In this document: positions 33,010 to 42,715 of the stretch, one piece after another
Position numbering within the stretch: the first letter of the stretch is position 1
Layout: the number at the start of each line of letters is the position of its first letter
Source of the DNA: Acanthosepion lycidas
Taxonomy: Eukaryota; Mollusca; Cephalopoda; Sepiida; Sepiidae
Length of the DNA stretch: 64,000 bases
NCBI GenBank assembly: GCA_963932145.1
Contig: OZ010577.1
Span: forward strand, 21,252,289-21,316,288
Direction: 5' to 3'
Notes under the pieces: generated by a model
Told to the model about the DNA's origin: nothing
Database searches by the model: none
The model's input: only the letters and a program-made list of their open reading frames with translations
Program-made: the position numbers and the translations under genes

Positions 33010-33236
33010 ATGTAGGCAGAGTGGAGTAATGGAAAGTATCTCAGATTGAGTTAGAATTCCAGTCAGTTTTGTTGCATTCACTTTGTGAAAGGTATGAAGC
33101 CATCTCTTATCCCTCAGCCATGAGTAAATAGCAGAACAAAATAAGGGGAAACAACTCTGTAAAATAAGTGTCTTATAGCCGTGGGAGGCAACCAATCTAG
33201 AAGGAAGACAACTGAATTCACATCCTGAGGAGAGTC
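33010..33236 (+). mobile_element. SINE A, copy 5
   Basis: The head GCAGAGTGGAGTAATGGAAAGTATCTCAGATTGAG is followed by AGAATTCCAGTCAG, GCATTCACTT, AGGTATGAAGCCATCTC, CAGCCATGAGTAAATAGCAG, TTATAGCCGTGGGAGGCAACCAATCTAGAAGGA and AACTGAATTCA. A short piece of the middle (ATGTGCTAATACCC) is missing. It directly abuts the 3' end of the family A LINE at 33237. Confidence 0.8.
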
Positions 33237-35290
33237 ATATGTTGAAATCATAGCTTTTAATAAATTTTGTCTTTTTGTCATCTCTCCTAAACCTTGCACT
33301 GCCATCCATTTACTCAAGCTATCTAGGTAAGTTATATGCTATTTTACTATATCCCTCTTACCTTCAGTTTGTCCTGTGAGCATCTAATTTTCTGAGCCTT
33401 CTTTCCTAATTATGTGCTCTAGAAATTTCAAGTATCTTTTCCTAATGTTAAGTATAAGTGTCCTTTTTGCTTCTATTTTCTCTAAAACTTTGTCACTGCT
33501 AACATATTTGGTCCACAGAATTCTCAGCATCATTCTGTAGGACATTTCTGTGGTTACAAATCTCTTCATCTATGAGGAGATTATTCAGTATTCACTGCCA
33601 TATACATATTAGAGGACTGATATTAGATATGATATTACAAGTATATTTCTATGTTTCTCACAGAATTTTTCTATTTCTTAAAATTTGTTATGAATATGCA
33701 TCTTTTGTTATCCCAATGTGCCTTTGGATTTTAGTGTTGCCCCTTTTGGTATCACCAGTTTGTAATTTACATATTGGATTTTTCCTTTTACTAAAAACCA
33801 TGCATTCTCCCTTCTTGCAATTGATGTTTTGTCCTTTCTTCTCACTTTCCTTACTAGCTTCTATAGGAGTTCTTATAGTTTCCATGTCTGCTATCAACAC
33901 TGTGTCATCTGCATATTTTATGTTGTTAAGATTGTGGCTGCCAATAATGAAGCCTGGTAGGACTTCTAATTCTCTTAGAATTGCTTCACTGCATAGGCTG
34001 AGTAAGTCTGGTGAGAAGACATCTCCTTGTCTTACAACCCTTTCTGTTTTTGTATCTTTACTGAATTCATTTTCTGTCCATATGCAGGTGGTTTACTGCC
34101 AGTATAGGTTCTGGGTTATTCTAATATCCTTCTCAAATATGTCAAGGTTGTCTAGCGATTCCAACAGTTATTTGTGATATACTTTATCAAATGCTTTTGC
34201 ATAATCTATAAAACACAGATACACAACCTTCTGCATTTGTATTACTCTTTCTTATTGTTGTGGACACTGGCAACAGAAAATTTTTTAGAGTCCCCGTGAA
34301 ATGCAAATCCTCATCGCCAAGTTGTTGTGGCCTGTTTAGGGGCCAGAAAGAAAGACATGGAAGATGTAGGTAGGTTAAACAAGTATATTGAAGATATATA
34401 TACAAAGCAAGAGTGTTAGTAATAAGTAGATAGCAGTGTACGTCCGAACAGTAGGTTAGCACTGTGTCTACTCCCCATCAACCGACTCTCGCAGTTAGTA
34501 TTTATGAGAGGAGGAAGAGTTCATTTTTACTGTACGAGGGTTTACCACAACACTTATATCATTCTGGGCATAAATATCACATTCCTTGTCCCACAGTCTT
34601 TAACAAACCCTTACTGTTCTTGTTCTATTTCTGGTCAAATTTCACTACACACTTTATTTATCAGAATTTGGATGATAACTTTAGGTACATGGTTAATTAG
34701 GCTGATTGTCTGATGGAGTTCACATTCATTTGCACTTGCTTTTTAGGTCGTGCTATATAAATAATCTTAGATTTTCCAGTATATCACCACTGTTGTATAT
34801 TTCATTTATTATGCCTGTAATTTTGTTAATACTGAAATCATCTAAGGCTGCCAGCATCTTTGTTAAAATTTCATCTGATCCTGTTGCTTTGTTTCTGTTC
34901 AATTTGGACAGTACTGATTTCACTTCAGATTTTAATATATTGGGTCCTTCAACGTTTCTGTATATTTTGCTGGCTGTTCTCTTATTGTGGAAGAGTTCTC
35001 CAATATATTCTTTCCATCTCTGAAGTATTTTTTTCTTTCTTTAATGTCAGTGTATCATCCTTGGATTTTTATGCATCATCTTGATGAGCATGTCTTTTGT
35101 CTTGTTATTATCTTATTTTTTTAATGCATATTTGCTTTATCTGTTATACTCACTCTTTCTATTTTTGCATATTTTTCAATGAGCCATTCCTCTTTAGAAT
35201 GCCTGCATTTGTCCCTAATGTTCTTTATTCTGTGCTATACCTTTTTTTTATTTCCTTTTCATCATGTTAAGAATTTCATCTTTCACACAC
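33237..35290 (-). pseudogene. Family A LINE (endonuclease-RT), longest copy
   Basis: Minus-strand reverse transcriptase of a LINE, about 1.75 kb after removal of an LTR insertion (34256-34552). From 35290 down, the region between endonuclease and fingers is worn. The palm gives NLYW, TENEFSKDTKTE, LCSEAILRELEVLPGFIIGS, then NNIKYADDTVLIADMET with the catalytic YADD box complementary to 33904-33915. KKGQNINCKK.ECMVFSKRKN (about 33810-33840) follows. The C-terminus is TTEMS.RMMLRILWTK, RKRYLKFLEHIIRKEG and MSKWMAVQGLGEMTKRQNLL (about 33255-33320). The YADD box is intact but frameshifts and stops break the frame. A 201-codon plus-strand open frame (33572-34177) is its shadow. Confidence 0.88.
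34256..34552 (-). mobile_element. LTR insertion with perfect 5-bp target duplication
   Basis: A 297-bp insertion begins TGTTGTGG and ends CCACAACA, and is flanked on both sides by CTTAT (34251-34255 and 34553-34557). Family A LINE sequence continues on both sides. Short inverted TG...CA ends and a 5-bp duplication are typical of LTR elements. A second TGTTGTGG lies inside at 34323-34330, next to the complement of ACTTGGCGATGAGGAT. That phrase resembles the leader just inside many Gypsy LTRs. The insertion may therefore be a 230-bp LTR plus a 67-bp leader remnant rather than a simple solo LTR. No coding sequence is present. Confidence 0.85.
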
Positions 35291-35421
35291 ATTTTTTTCT
35301 TTGTCTATTTATATTTGGGATTACAATAAAACATGGTCCCCAAAAAATAAAATAACATTTTTGTTTCATTTTCTCTAACACTCATTTAATTTCATTATAG
35401 TAATTATTTGTATTTGATATT

Positions 35422-35427
<6 letters not shown>

Positions 35428-35472
<45 letters not shown>
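35428..35472. repeat. (TA)n tract
   Basis: This is a pure TA run. The open frame across it is an artefact. Confidence 0.95.
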
Positions 35473-35473
<1 letters not shown>

Positions 35474-35937
35474 CCTGAAGAATTGGGTTTTACACAAGAC
35501 ATATCTGCAAAGTCAACAACAGCCTGAAGTGAGAATATTTTTTTAGTTTCAGAATGTATAAAATTATTTTTCAAGAATTTATACTGTAAATCCAAATATC
35601 AAATTAAAATTCCTTTTAAGTTAGTAATATTTTCTGTTGATACAATTCAAGATGAAAAGATAAATGTAGCCTGGTGACAAAGTATATATTCTGGGGGTGA
35701 CAGAAAGATAATAACCCAAAGCAACATGACAAGGATAAATACATTTTTTTTAAAAGGATAAAAACTTTATTGGAAATGACAAAAACCATGTCTTCCCTCC
35801 TGAACTGATAGTGACAAGAAGAATATTGGCAACAAGAAAGATGACAAGCCAAAATCTCTCCATCAATACTGATTAAAACAAACATTTCACTTTCTTGCTT
35901 TAACGATTTTTATACAGTGGTTAAACACTGTTTATGT
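35473..35937. other. Unannotated spacer
   Basis: No recognisable element was seen. A minus-strand open frame of 89 codons (35616-35885) matches nothing I know. Confidence 0.45.
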
Positions 35938-36440
35938 GTATGCAGCTGGTGTAATAGATAGTAGTTCAGAATGAGAAATTGGAAAGCCAAGTTCAAATTC
36001 CAGTCACATTGATTACATTCAAACCAGCCTGCCAGGAGTGCCACTAGCATGCAAGGGGTTACAGAGGACTGAAAACAAGAATAAAAAGGCATATTTGGGT
36101 AAAGGATAGAGAAAAATGGGGAACAAGCTCAGGGTGTCAGATGTTAATTGACATTATACTTGAATATTTGAAGATTATAGTCATTGGGGGAAGCAAGTAA
36201 GGGGAAGGGAGTTCCACAGACAGGAAGTGCAGGATTCACTTATGCTTAAATACACTTGGAAAAGATAAACTACATCTCTCCCTCAGCTACAGCTAAATAT
36301 CAGGATAAACTATAGCCTTAGTTGGCAACCAATCTAGGAGAAAGAAAACTGAATACAAACCAGCTTGGAGAGGGTTGAATTGTGTCAAGCTATCTTGCCA
36401 AGACACTCAGCTGCTGCTACATGTGGTTTCTCTTAAGAAA
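35938..36440 (+). mobile_element. SINE A, copy 6, split by a LINE tail
   Basis: The left part, 35938-36020, holds the head (GCAGCTGGTGTAATAGATAGTAG...AAGTTCAAATTCCAGTCAC) and GATTACATTC. The right part starts at about 36229 with GGATTCACTTATG and continues with CTTGGAAAAGATAAAC, CAGCTACAGCTAAATATCAGGA, GCCTTAGTTGGCAACCAATCTAGGAG and ACTGAATACAAACC. The junction falls within the normal CATTACATTCACTTATG phrase, and ATTC is repeated at both sides as a short possible target duplication. The insert is the next feature. Confidence 0.8.
36021..36228 (-). mobile_element. CR1-like LINE tail nested in SINE A
   Basis: It contains the common minus-strand tail blocks GCCACTAGCATGCAAGGGGTTACAGAGGACTGAAAAC and TTGACATTATACTTGAATATTTGAAGATTATAG, in the order seen at 40730-40900 and 61970-62120. 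The terminal ATTTCACCCCAAGC block is worn (AAACCAGCCTGCCAGGAG). Confidence 0.7.
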
Positions 36441-37980
36441 CTAATGGATTACAGAAGTCATGATTGTGAAATTCTGTTTGTCAGATAAGATAGTTTCAGT
36501 ATCTATTTTAAGAAACAAAAACAGTTTTTTGATCAAATATATATACATTCTCTTGCTTTCAATAATAAAAAAAAAAAAACAGTGCAATTCGATTATAAAA
36601 GCTATGATGTTGGATTGATATTTTTTGAAGTTTGATAGTTTATGGCATAATGATAGGAAGAGGAAGAGCTTTCCTGCCTTGAAAATCAGCATTGGAGAGG
36701 TAAGATATTATTTTGGTTTAAACACCAATCACAAGTGCCTATAAGAAATGCACAATTTCTTCAATCAACAAGCAAACTATATTCATTCTTCTCTGTCACA
36801 TGAGTTGAGGATTAGTGGAAGAGCTGAGAGAGAAGAAAGATAAATTAAACTCATTAGTGTAAAGACACTGAGAAGGGAGAAAATTAATTTCACATAAGAG
36901 GATAAATTAAGACTTCAAATCACTTGGGAGTAAACTAATAAGTAAACTCAGAGAATAGAGTCAGAACATGAACTTGAGAAACTAAAAAGATCCACATTAA
37001 GAGACAACTTGAAGATAGTTCTGCTGTTTTTCTTACCGGTGATAATTGCAAAGATGGAGGATATTTTCCTGTGGATGAATTTGTATTGTTTTTTTTAAAA
37101 CTGACAACACTTTTGTGTATTTTTAGATATATATGAATTTTTCAGGTTAATACCTTTCCTCAAACTATGAGGTTGAAACAACGGAGCCTCTTATTAAATG
37201 GTCTGTCATCCAACATCTTAATTCAAACATACTATCTTAAATATATGACACATTTGGCGGAGGAGAGGCATACTCAACAAAAAATTGAAAATTGCTTTTT
37301 TCACTTCAAATTATTCATTATATCATATCCAAGTATTTTAAAAACAAATTAGAGCCAATTACACAATATTTCAAGCTCAATTTAGGTTTATAGTTTGTAA
37401 CCAATGCAATGAGATGAGGTAATATAAACCGTAGATTTGTCTGCGGAATATCATTACATTATTGTTACATAATTACATTGAAATCATTAATGTTTTTTGT
37501 CAAAAGCATTTTATTTTTGGTCATATATTAATTTAATATATTACTTTTTACAGGATTTATTTTTGAAATGGAATAAGATCAATCTAAATTACAGAATTTC
37601 ATTATTGCCCATCAAAATGACTGGAGGAAAATGATCTAAAAACAACAATGGAAAAGAGAGGTAACAAAGCGTAAATGAAATAGCTTCAGTTTGTTCAACT
37701 TAGGAAACTTAGGATTGTAGCCAAAGTATTTTTAAAATGCTGCCAAGTAAATACCAAATTACTATAAAGTAGAGCTGTTTTTTTTTAATCTCAGAATTTG
37801 TGGGAGAATTGAGCTCCAATTTCACATTTATTCATATAGATTCCCTAATATAGGTTTTACTTAATTAGCTATTATGTTTCTCTAACTCTTCAAATGTTGA
37901 ATGTATAACTAATTCTAATTTCTATTTTCCTATCTTTACACTATATTAATTTTATCTTATAAATTGTCCCATTCTGTCAC
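36441..37980. other. Unannotated AT-rich spacer
   Basis: No gene or known repeat was recognised. Short open frames (36441-36692 minus, 37167-37352 plus) have no relatives that I know. Confidence 0.5.
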
Positions 37981-37984
37981 CAAT

Positions 37985-38265
37985 GAAATAAAAATAATTG
38001 TCTGTATGGAAAATAAGGATCTACATACATCAAATTGTCTTTAAGTTAAGTGGCAGCAGAAGAATTATCATTGAACTTTTAAAAGGTAAGCTTAAACATT
38101 AATTCAATACTTAAATGCAGTGATCAATTTTGAGTTCTTCTGTAGTTTATTGATGCAGATTGCATCTAATCCTCCCTAGCTATTGTGATGATGGCCAAAC
38201 CAAGAGTTCTCCACAGGAGGTAGCTTAAATGCTGCCTCATAGAGCAGCTTTTAAGCTAACTTAAA
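37985..38265 (-). repeat. Dispersed repeat H, copy 2
   Basis: This is the reverse complement of 17820-18095 over about 270 bp with moderate divergence. Conserved blocks on the plus strand are TGAAATAAAAATAATTGTCTGTA, TCAAATTGTCTTTAAGTTAAGTGGCAGCAGAAGAATT, CAATACTTAAATGCAGTGA and ATTGCATCTAATCCTCCCTA. It is non-coding. Confidence 0.7.
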
Positions 38266-38489
38266 ATTTTAACCTAGCTGCAATTGTGGATACAAAAGGA
38301 AAATAGGAGTTACTCCCCTTGAAAGCATTGATAACGGCTTGTATAACATATTAATATTTATATTTTTAACCTCGCATAATCTGGCAACCGTGAATCTGAG
38401 CTCAACAAAAATTGTTCCCCATGCCTAACTTTTCTAGGGCTTTTGAATCAGCAATGAATCATTGAAATCGGAGCAGTAGGAGTGAAAGA

Positions 38490-38530
38490 GTTACTTGGAC
38501 ACACACACAAACACACACACATACATACAC
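38490..38530. repeat. (CA)n tract
   Basis: Short CA repeats with ACAT interruptions. About 38266-38489 is spacer in which I see nothing. Confidence 0.85.
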
Positions 38531-38534
38531 TGTA

Positions 38535-38690
38535 CATGTTTGAGTAGATACCCCACTGGTTAAGCAGTGTAAATTTACATGCATTCAAGAGTCATAATAA
38601 AGAAAATATGCCTTTTGGCAGGGTTTGAACTTACACCACTCTTCTAACAAGTGCCACTTCTTGTCTGAAGATCATCTCTTCAATTTGAGA
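38535..38690 (-). mobile_element. tRNA-like SINE, family C-like
   Basis: The minus strand has TGTAAGTTCAAACCCTGCC, a good box B, at about 38618-38636, and TGGCACTTGTTAGAAGAGTG upstream of it. The following body (complement of 38540-38615, ending AACATGTACAGTG) is short. The family assignment is tentative. Confidence 0.5.
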
Positions 38691-38751
38691 GGGTGAGGCA
38701 GTGACCACATAAGTAACTCAAAATGTATGCTTCACTGATACAGGCTTTCCT

Positions 38752-38792
38752 AAATATGATGACAGACAAAAGATTTGTCTGTCATCATATTT
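38752..38792. repeat. Perfect 19-bp hairpin
   Basis: AAATATGATGACAGACAAA at 38752-38770 is followed by a 3-nt loop (AGA) and its exact inverse at 38774-38792. There is no U tract or other sign of a terminator or of a microRNA precursor of normal length. Confidence 0.85.
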
Positions 38793-38839
38793 ATCTGGTC
38801 CTTAACTCTCTCTCTATCTTTCATATATATTTTTGTGAC

Positions 38840-39267
38840 ATCAATGAACACTTGTTGCCACTTTTGTAATGTCAACGAATACTCATTGTCACTTTCGTAA
38901 TGCTTGTTGTAGTAGAGATTTTGTAATCACAGATACAACTATAGTACGCTGTTGAACAATACTGATGTCAGATCCTTCGAATAACACTCACACTAATAGT
39001 ACTTGCTTGATAATACTCACTCAAATAGTAATCCGTATAGTAATCTGAATAGAGAAATATTATAGTGAATAGTATAGAGAATAGTGGCCCATATAGTAGT
39101 GGAGGATAGAGTAGAAATGGTGATCATTTAGACGTCACACAACTTCCTACTTATGCGTTTACTCTGTGGTCATGTGATTTAATTAATTCAATAATGTGAT
39201 CACCTGTGTTTGCTCACTGGTGATCTATGTTCAAACTCAAGTTTCAGCAGCAACATTTATTACAACA
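38840..39267 (-). mobile_element. Solo LTR of the Gypsy element 1 family
   Basis: It aligns over about 400 bp with the LTR at 26035-26425: TGTTGCCACTTTTGTAATG at 38853, AGATACAACTATAGTA, CACTAATAGTACTTGCTTGA, AGAGGATAGAGTAGAAATGGTGATC and CTCACTGGTGATCTATGTTCAAAC. No internal region adjoins it, so it is a solo LTR left by recombination between two LTRs. An imperfect duplication of about 33 bp (TCAATGAACACTTGTTGCC / TCAACGAATACTCATTGTC) blurs its left edge. Confidence 0.85.
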
Positions 39268-39269
39268 TA

Positions 39270-39330
39270 ATGTGCGCGCGCACACACACACACACACACA
39301 CATATATATTAGTGTGAGAGAGAGAGAGAT
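39270..39330. repeat. (CG)n/(CA)n/(GA)n compound microsatellite
   Basis: GCGCGCGC is followed by a CA run, ATATAT and GAGAGAGA. Confidence 0.95.
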
Positions 39331-39394
39331 ATGATGGGTATCAACTTGTTAAACAAGTATGTTCGTTGCTCATCAAGCTCTCTATCAAATCAAA

Positions 39395-39598
39395 TTTGGA
39401 ATTGCAAAATTTTCCTTCTTCTAGACCAATGTCAACCATGGTTGAAGGGGGCAGTCTGTCCTAGTATTTAACTCATAGCTGGGGAAGAAGAGATGGAATT
39501 ATATTGATCCCAAGGGTATTTGTGTTGAAGTGAATGTAATAAACTGAACTGGAATTTGAACTCCAATTTCTTATTCTGAGCAACTATCTATTACACGC
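39395..39598 (-). mobile_element. SINE A, copy 7
   Basis: On the minus strand: GTAATAGATAGTTGCTCAGAATAAG (head), GAGTTCAAATTCCAGTTCAG (box B region), ATTACATTCACTTC, AATACCCTTGGGATC, AATTCCATCTCTTCTTCCCCAGCTATGAGTTAAATACTAGGACAGACTG and CAACCATGG. It is a full-length body. Confidence 0.85.
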
Positions 39599-39767
39599 AC
39601 ACACACACATTAAATTTTCAGCTTAATTTTGATCTGAAATTTTCAATGTATACTATTTTACATGATTAATATTCACTACTTGATTAACTGCATTAAAAAA
39701 GGAGACTAAGTTGAAAAAAGTTATTGTGTAAAGGTTTCAACAATCTTTAATATAATACAATAAAAGG

Positions 39768-39822
39768 CTACAGGCGAGATTTGAACTCGCATGACCTTTA
39801 CTCGAATTCTCTGAGCTTAGGA
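39768..39822 (-). mobile_element. tRNA-like SINE head, another family
   Basis: The minus strand reads CCTAAGCTCAGAGAATTCGAG, then CATGCGAGTTCAAATCTCGCC, an almost canonical box B with the stem of a T arm (GCGAG/CTCGC), and TGTAGCCTTTTATTG. It is too short and lacks the acceptor and D-arm pairing of a working tRNA. I take it as a SINE head or tRNA fragment. Confidence 0.55.
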
Positions 39823-40715
39823 AGTGTAGAAACAGTAAAAAGATTATTGCAATGCAAAACAAAGATTTTGACAATGTCAACAAAGAAAATATTTACTTAT
39901 TATGTCTCTCTTGATCACCAAACTTTGTTTGAGATAACAAGTTAAAATAAAAACATGACAGAATCCACAAGCAGGATTGTGTACTTGTGACTACATTTTA
40001 AAATAATAATGATAATGATCTAAAATTATTTCAGTTTTAAAGTCACCAATTTAGTTTTAAAAAGAGCAAGAATATAGTCAGATCAAGATCAAGAAAACAA
40101 AATCTCCAGTAATTATCAAAATGCAAGTGAAAAAGCAAAGTACTAATTTGAATTAAGCCACTCTTTCTTTCACTATATATACAACCAAGCCAGCCAAAAA
40201 TAACTATAGAGAGAATAACTTAAAAACATATCTCTGCTTGATCTACATGTGTCAGGGACCATCTGTTGACTTGTCAGTATTCATAGATTAATGTCAGCAT
40301 AATTAAATTCAACCTCCATAACAGGTGTTCACCATTTTGAATAAACACAATTCTTCTTTAGATATTAAGCTTTCAGGAGAGTTCTGTCAGATCTTTTACA
40401 ACCATTAAATGCTGTCTTTTACAAGAGAATATTACTATTCAATAAAACAGATGTCTGTTCCAATCAGAAAGAGTATGAAGTAAATATTTGGACAGCAGAC
40501 CATTCCTCCTGGAGAAAAGAAACCATGTTCATAATGTTTACATCAGAAAATAAGATGAATGAAACAAATCAAAGTACATTTCAACTATTCACTAAGACCT
40601 AGATTTGTAACAAGTTACTTTTTACATTTTTCATATGGTCAGTACAACCTTAAAAAAATTTGTTATATTTTAAAACTATAAGTTTTTGCTTTACCAGTTA
40701 ACCTAAATTAAAATT
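39823..40715. other. Unannotated spacer
   Basis: No gene or repeat was recognised. Confidence 0.5.
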
Positions 40716-40717
40716 AT

Positions 40718-41216
40718 TTTTTTAATCAAATTCATCCTATGCAAGGCATTAAAGCCACTAAGACACAACAGGTTACTGGGTGGGAAAGAATTAGAAAACA
40801 AACATTACTATGGAGCAAGAACAATAGAAGTGTCATCAGGAAGATAGTCGATAATGATTGACATTGCATTTAAATTTTTGAAGATTAAAGTTGACTGGAA
40901 AGTATGAAGCTAGAAAGTATGAAGCTAGAAGAGTGTTTCACAAAGGAGAAGTATGAGAAAAGAAACTGTTAGTATAGAACTTGTACTTACATCTCGCCAA
41001 CTTAACTGTAAATTGATGAGACTTCGTTGCCAGTCTAGTATTGCACCTAAATTCATAAAGTTTAAGTACCATAGTGAAGAGCTCATCTGAACAATTGCCA
41101 TGAAAGTATTTATAGAAATGTCGCAGAGAAGCAACTTTACAGTAGTGGGAAAGTGATTGAAGCCGAGACACCAGGTCAGGACCAATAAGTTGGGCACTGT
41201 CTGTAAGAAAAAGAGC
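40718..41216 (-). pseudogene. CR1-like LINE, C-terminal RT and 3' tail
   Basis: On the minus strand a 77-codon frame (41171-40938) reads SRLQSLSHYCKVASLRHFYK, YFHGNCSDEL, CNTRLATKSHQFTV and FYTNSFFSHTSPL, the block just before the WN.LP tail. Upstream the frame gives NLLVLTWC. The 3' tail runs from about 40935 to the terminus ATTCATCCTATGCAAGG (40728-40745, inverse of CTTGGGGTGAAT). The tail of GTCAGATTAGGG-type residues is broken by stops. Confidence 0.87.
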
Positions 41217-41234
41217 ACCATGATGCCATTCACT

Positions 41235-41903
41235 CCATCAAAGATTTAAAGATGTCATGCTGTATTACTTGGCATTCTTGCCAGAAGCTCCAAAATAAAT
41301 GTTTCAGAATGTTTGGATGTCAATCTGAGGACAGTGCAGAGGATTCAGAAAGGGTTAGATGAGTCTAATGGTGATTATGAAGGTACAGCAGCTCAGAAAA
41401 CTCAGATTGTTCTGATAAGAAAAGAACTGTCCTGCCCTTGGTCAAGAGGGTGGCTGCTGGAAGAACCTACATCTGGCAACAGGACTCTGAACCATGCCAC
41501 ACAAGCAGGAGAACCCAGTTGTGGCTGTCAGACAATTTCTGTGACTACATTTACCCCTTATATCTGGCCAACTAACTCCTTAGACTTCAGCCCCCTTGAT
41601 TATTATGTGTGGGGGCGCAGTTGAGTGAGAGACCAACAAAATTCCTAGTAACACCAAAGATGAACTGAAATCAAGGATTATGGCAGCAATCACTAACTTA
41701 AACAAGGAGACCATCCAGAAGAGTTTGAGGAGATTCCGAAGTTGTCTGGAGGCCATGGTTTAAGCTAATGGTGATTTTATTGAATAAATTTAAATTTAAT
41801 ATTTCAAGATATTTTTGTGTAATTTTGATAAATATATCTGTTAAAATGAGATGTCAGTGTCATTTTCATTTTTTGCGTAATTTAGTTGACAATCACACCC
41901 TGT
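41235..41903 (+). pseudogene. Mariner-like transposase (D37E type), middle deleted
   Basis: A helix-turn-helix block, VNLRTVQRIQKGLDESNGDY, is at about 41318-41376. The sequence then jumps, after SDKKR in another frame near 41415, to VKRVAAGRTYIWQQDSEPCH (about 41440-41500). This has the second catalytic aspartate region (QQDSAPCHT in relatives). WLSDNF follows, then NSLDFSPLDYYVWG (about 41577-41612), ETNKIPSNTKDELKSRI and the stop at 41782. The DNA-binding second half and the first catalytic aspartate are missing. The right end TTGACAATCACACCCTGTATA is an intact-looking mariner terminus with TA; no left terminus is seen. Confidence 0.85.
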
Positions 41904-42039
41904 ATAAGACAGATTCCATTTTGTGTCAGCTAAGAATGTTAACCAGAGAAGGTGCATCTAGTCACTCTCCTGGGGGTTAGTATCAGCCATGCTAATGTAA
42001 ATCAGAAAGAGGTCTCTTAGATGATTAATAGAGAGCAGT
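41904..42039. other. Short spacer
   Basis: Nothing was recognised. Confidence 0.5.
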
Positions 42040-42425
42040 TTATTTTGTAGGCATTGAAATTTTGAAATTAAGATATTCTTTGCCCCAGTTAAGGTCGCTT
42101 CTTGCATCAGCTGCCAATTTGACCTTATCTAACAGATCACACTTAATATCAAGACAGGAGTAAATGGTTGTGTTGAGAGCTGATGCCATTGAGAAGGTCA
42201 TTAATGAAAATGAAAAAGAAACTTGGAACAAGGATAGAGTCCTGGGGGAAACCTGCATTAGTATGAAAGGATCTAGAAGAGTGGTCATTCAAGACAACTT
42301 TCATTTCACAATTCAATAAGACTGAATCAGTTCATAAATTTGTCTAGAGACACTGTAATTTTTCAGCTTGTGAAGAAGACTTTTATGCTAAACCCTGTCA
42401 AACACCTTCAATGAAAAAGTGCTAA
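42040..42425 (-). pseudogene. CR1/jockey-like LINE, RT palm
   Basis: Minus-strand frames read LKVFDRV.HKSLLHKLKNYSV (palm, FDRVWH in relatives), MKVVLNDHSSRSFHTNAGFP then SILVPSFFFIFINDLLNGIS, and TTIYSCLDIKCDLLDKVKLA. The residues YADD that should join INDL and TTIYSC have been lost by a small deletion near 42175. It is the same domain as 4500-5060 and may be from the same subfamily. Confidence 0.8.
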
Positions 42426-42451
42426 ATAGTTTAAAGAGCACATGTTATTAT

Positions 42452-42532
42452 GGCTTTAAAAATGAACATTTTAAGCTATCTGTATATATTATATGTTAAT
42501 ATATACTTTTAAAAATGTCCATTTTTAAAGCC
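42452..42532. repeat. Foldback sequence, about 80 bp
   Basis: GGCTTTAAAAATGAACATTTT at 42452-42472 is mirrored by AAAATGTCCATTTTTAAAGCC at 42512-42532 with one or two mismatches, around an AT-rich loop that is itself partly palindromic. It could be a tiny MITE, but no target duplication is visible. Confidence 0.65.
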
Positions 42533-42715
42533 AAAATTTCAAGGGCATTTACAATACGACTGACATTATTCAGACTATTGTCCACATCTTTGTTTCCATA
42601 TTTATCACAACATTTTGGCCGTTGTACACTCCAGCCTTCTTCAGGTGGTTGGAATGTCGAACTGAACCCTTTATTTTGCTTGCTGTGGTAGACTGTTCTA
42701 GTTCCATGTGACATG
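42533..42715 (-). repeat. Dispersed repeat D, copy 1
   Basis: Read on the minus strand: GGAACTAGAACAGTCTACC, AATAAAGGGTTCAGTTCGACATTCCA, CCACCTGAAGAAGGCTGG, AACGGCCAAAATGTTGTGATAA, GTGGACAATAGTCTGAAT. Copies 2-4 are at 43355-43555, 44990-45200 and 57895-58065. The CTGAAGA...GAAATGTTGTG phrase is reminiscent of sequence found in Penelope-like elements, but no RT is attached. The family is unproven. Confidence 0.65.

Noticed and set aside
33572..34177. 201-codon plus-strand open frame, the longest in the window
   Set aside because: The minus strand here encodes the family A LINE palm with its YADD box; the plus frame is its antisense shadow and looks like a membrane protein only by composition.
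38752..38792. Intrinsic transcription terminator
   Set aside because: There is no T run after the hairpin and no gene upstream; the host is not bacterial.
39768..39822. Functional tRNA gene
   Set aside because: A good box B and T-arm-like stem exist, but no acceptor stem or D arm pairs; it fits a SINE head better.
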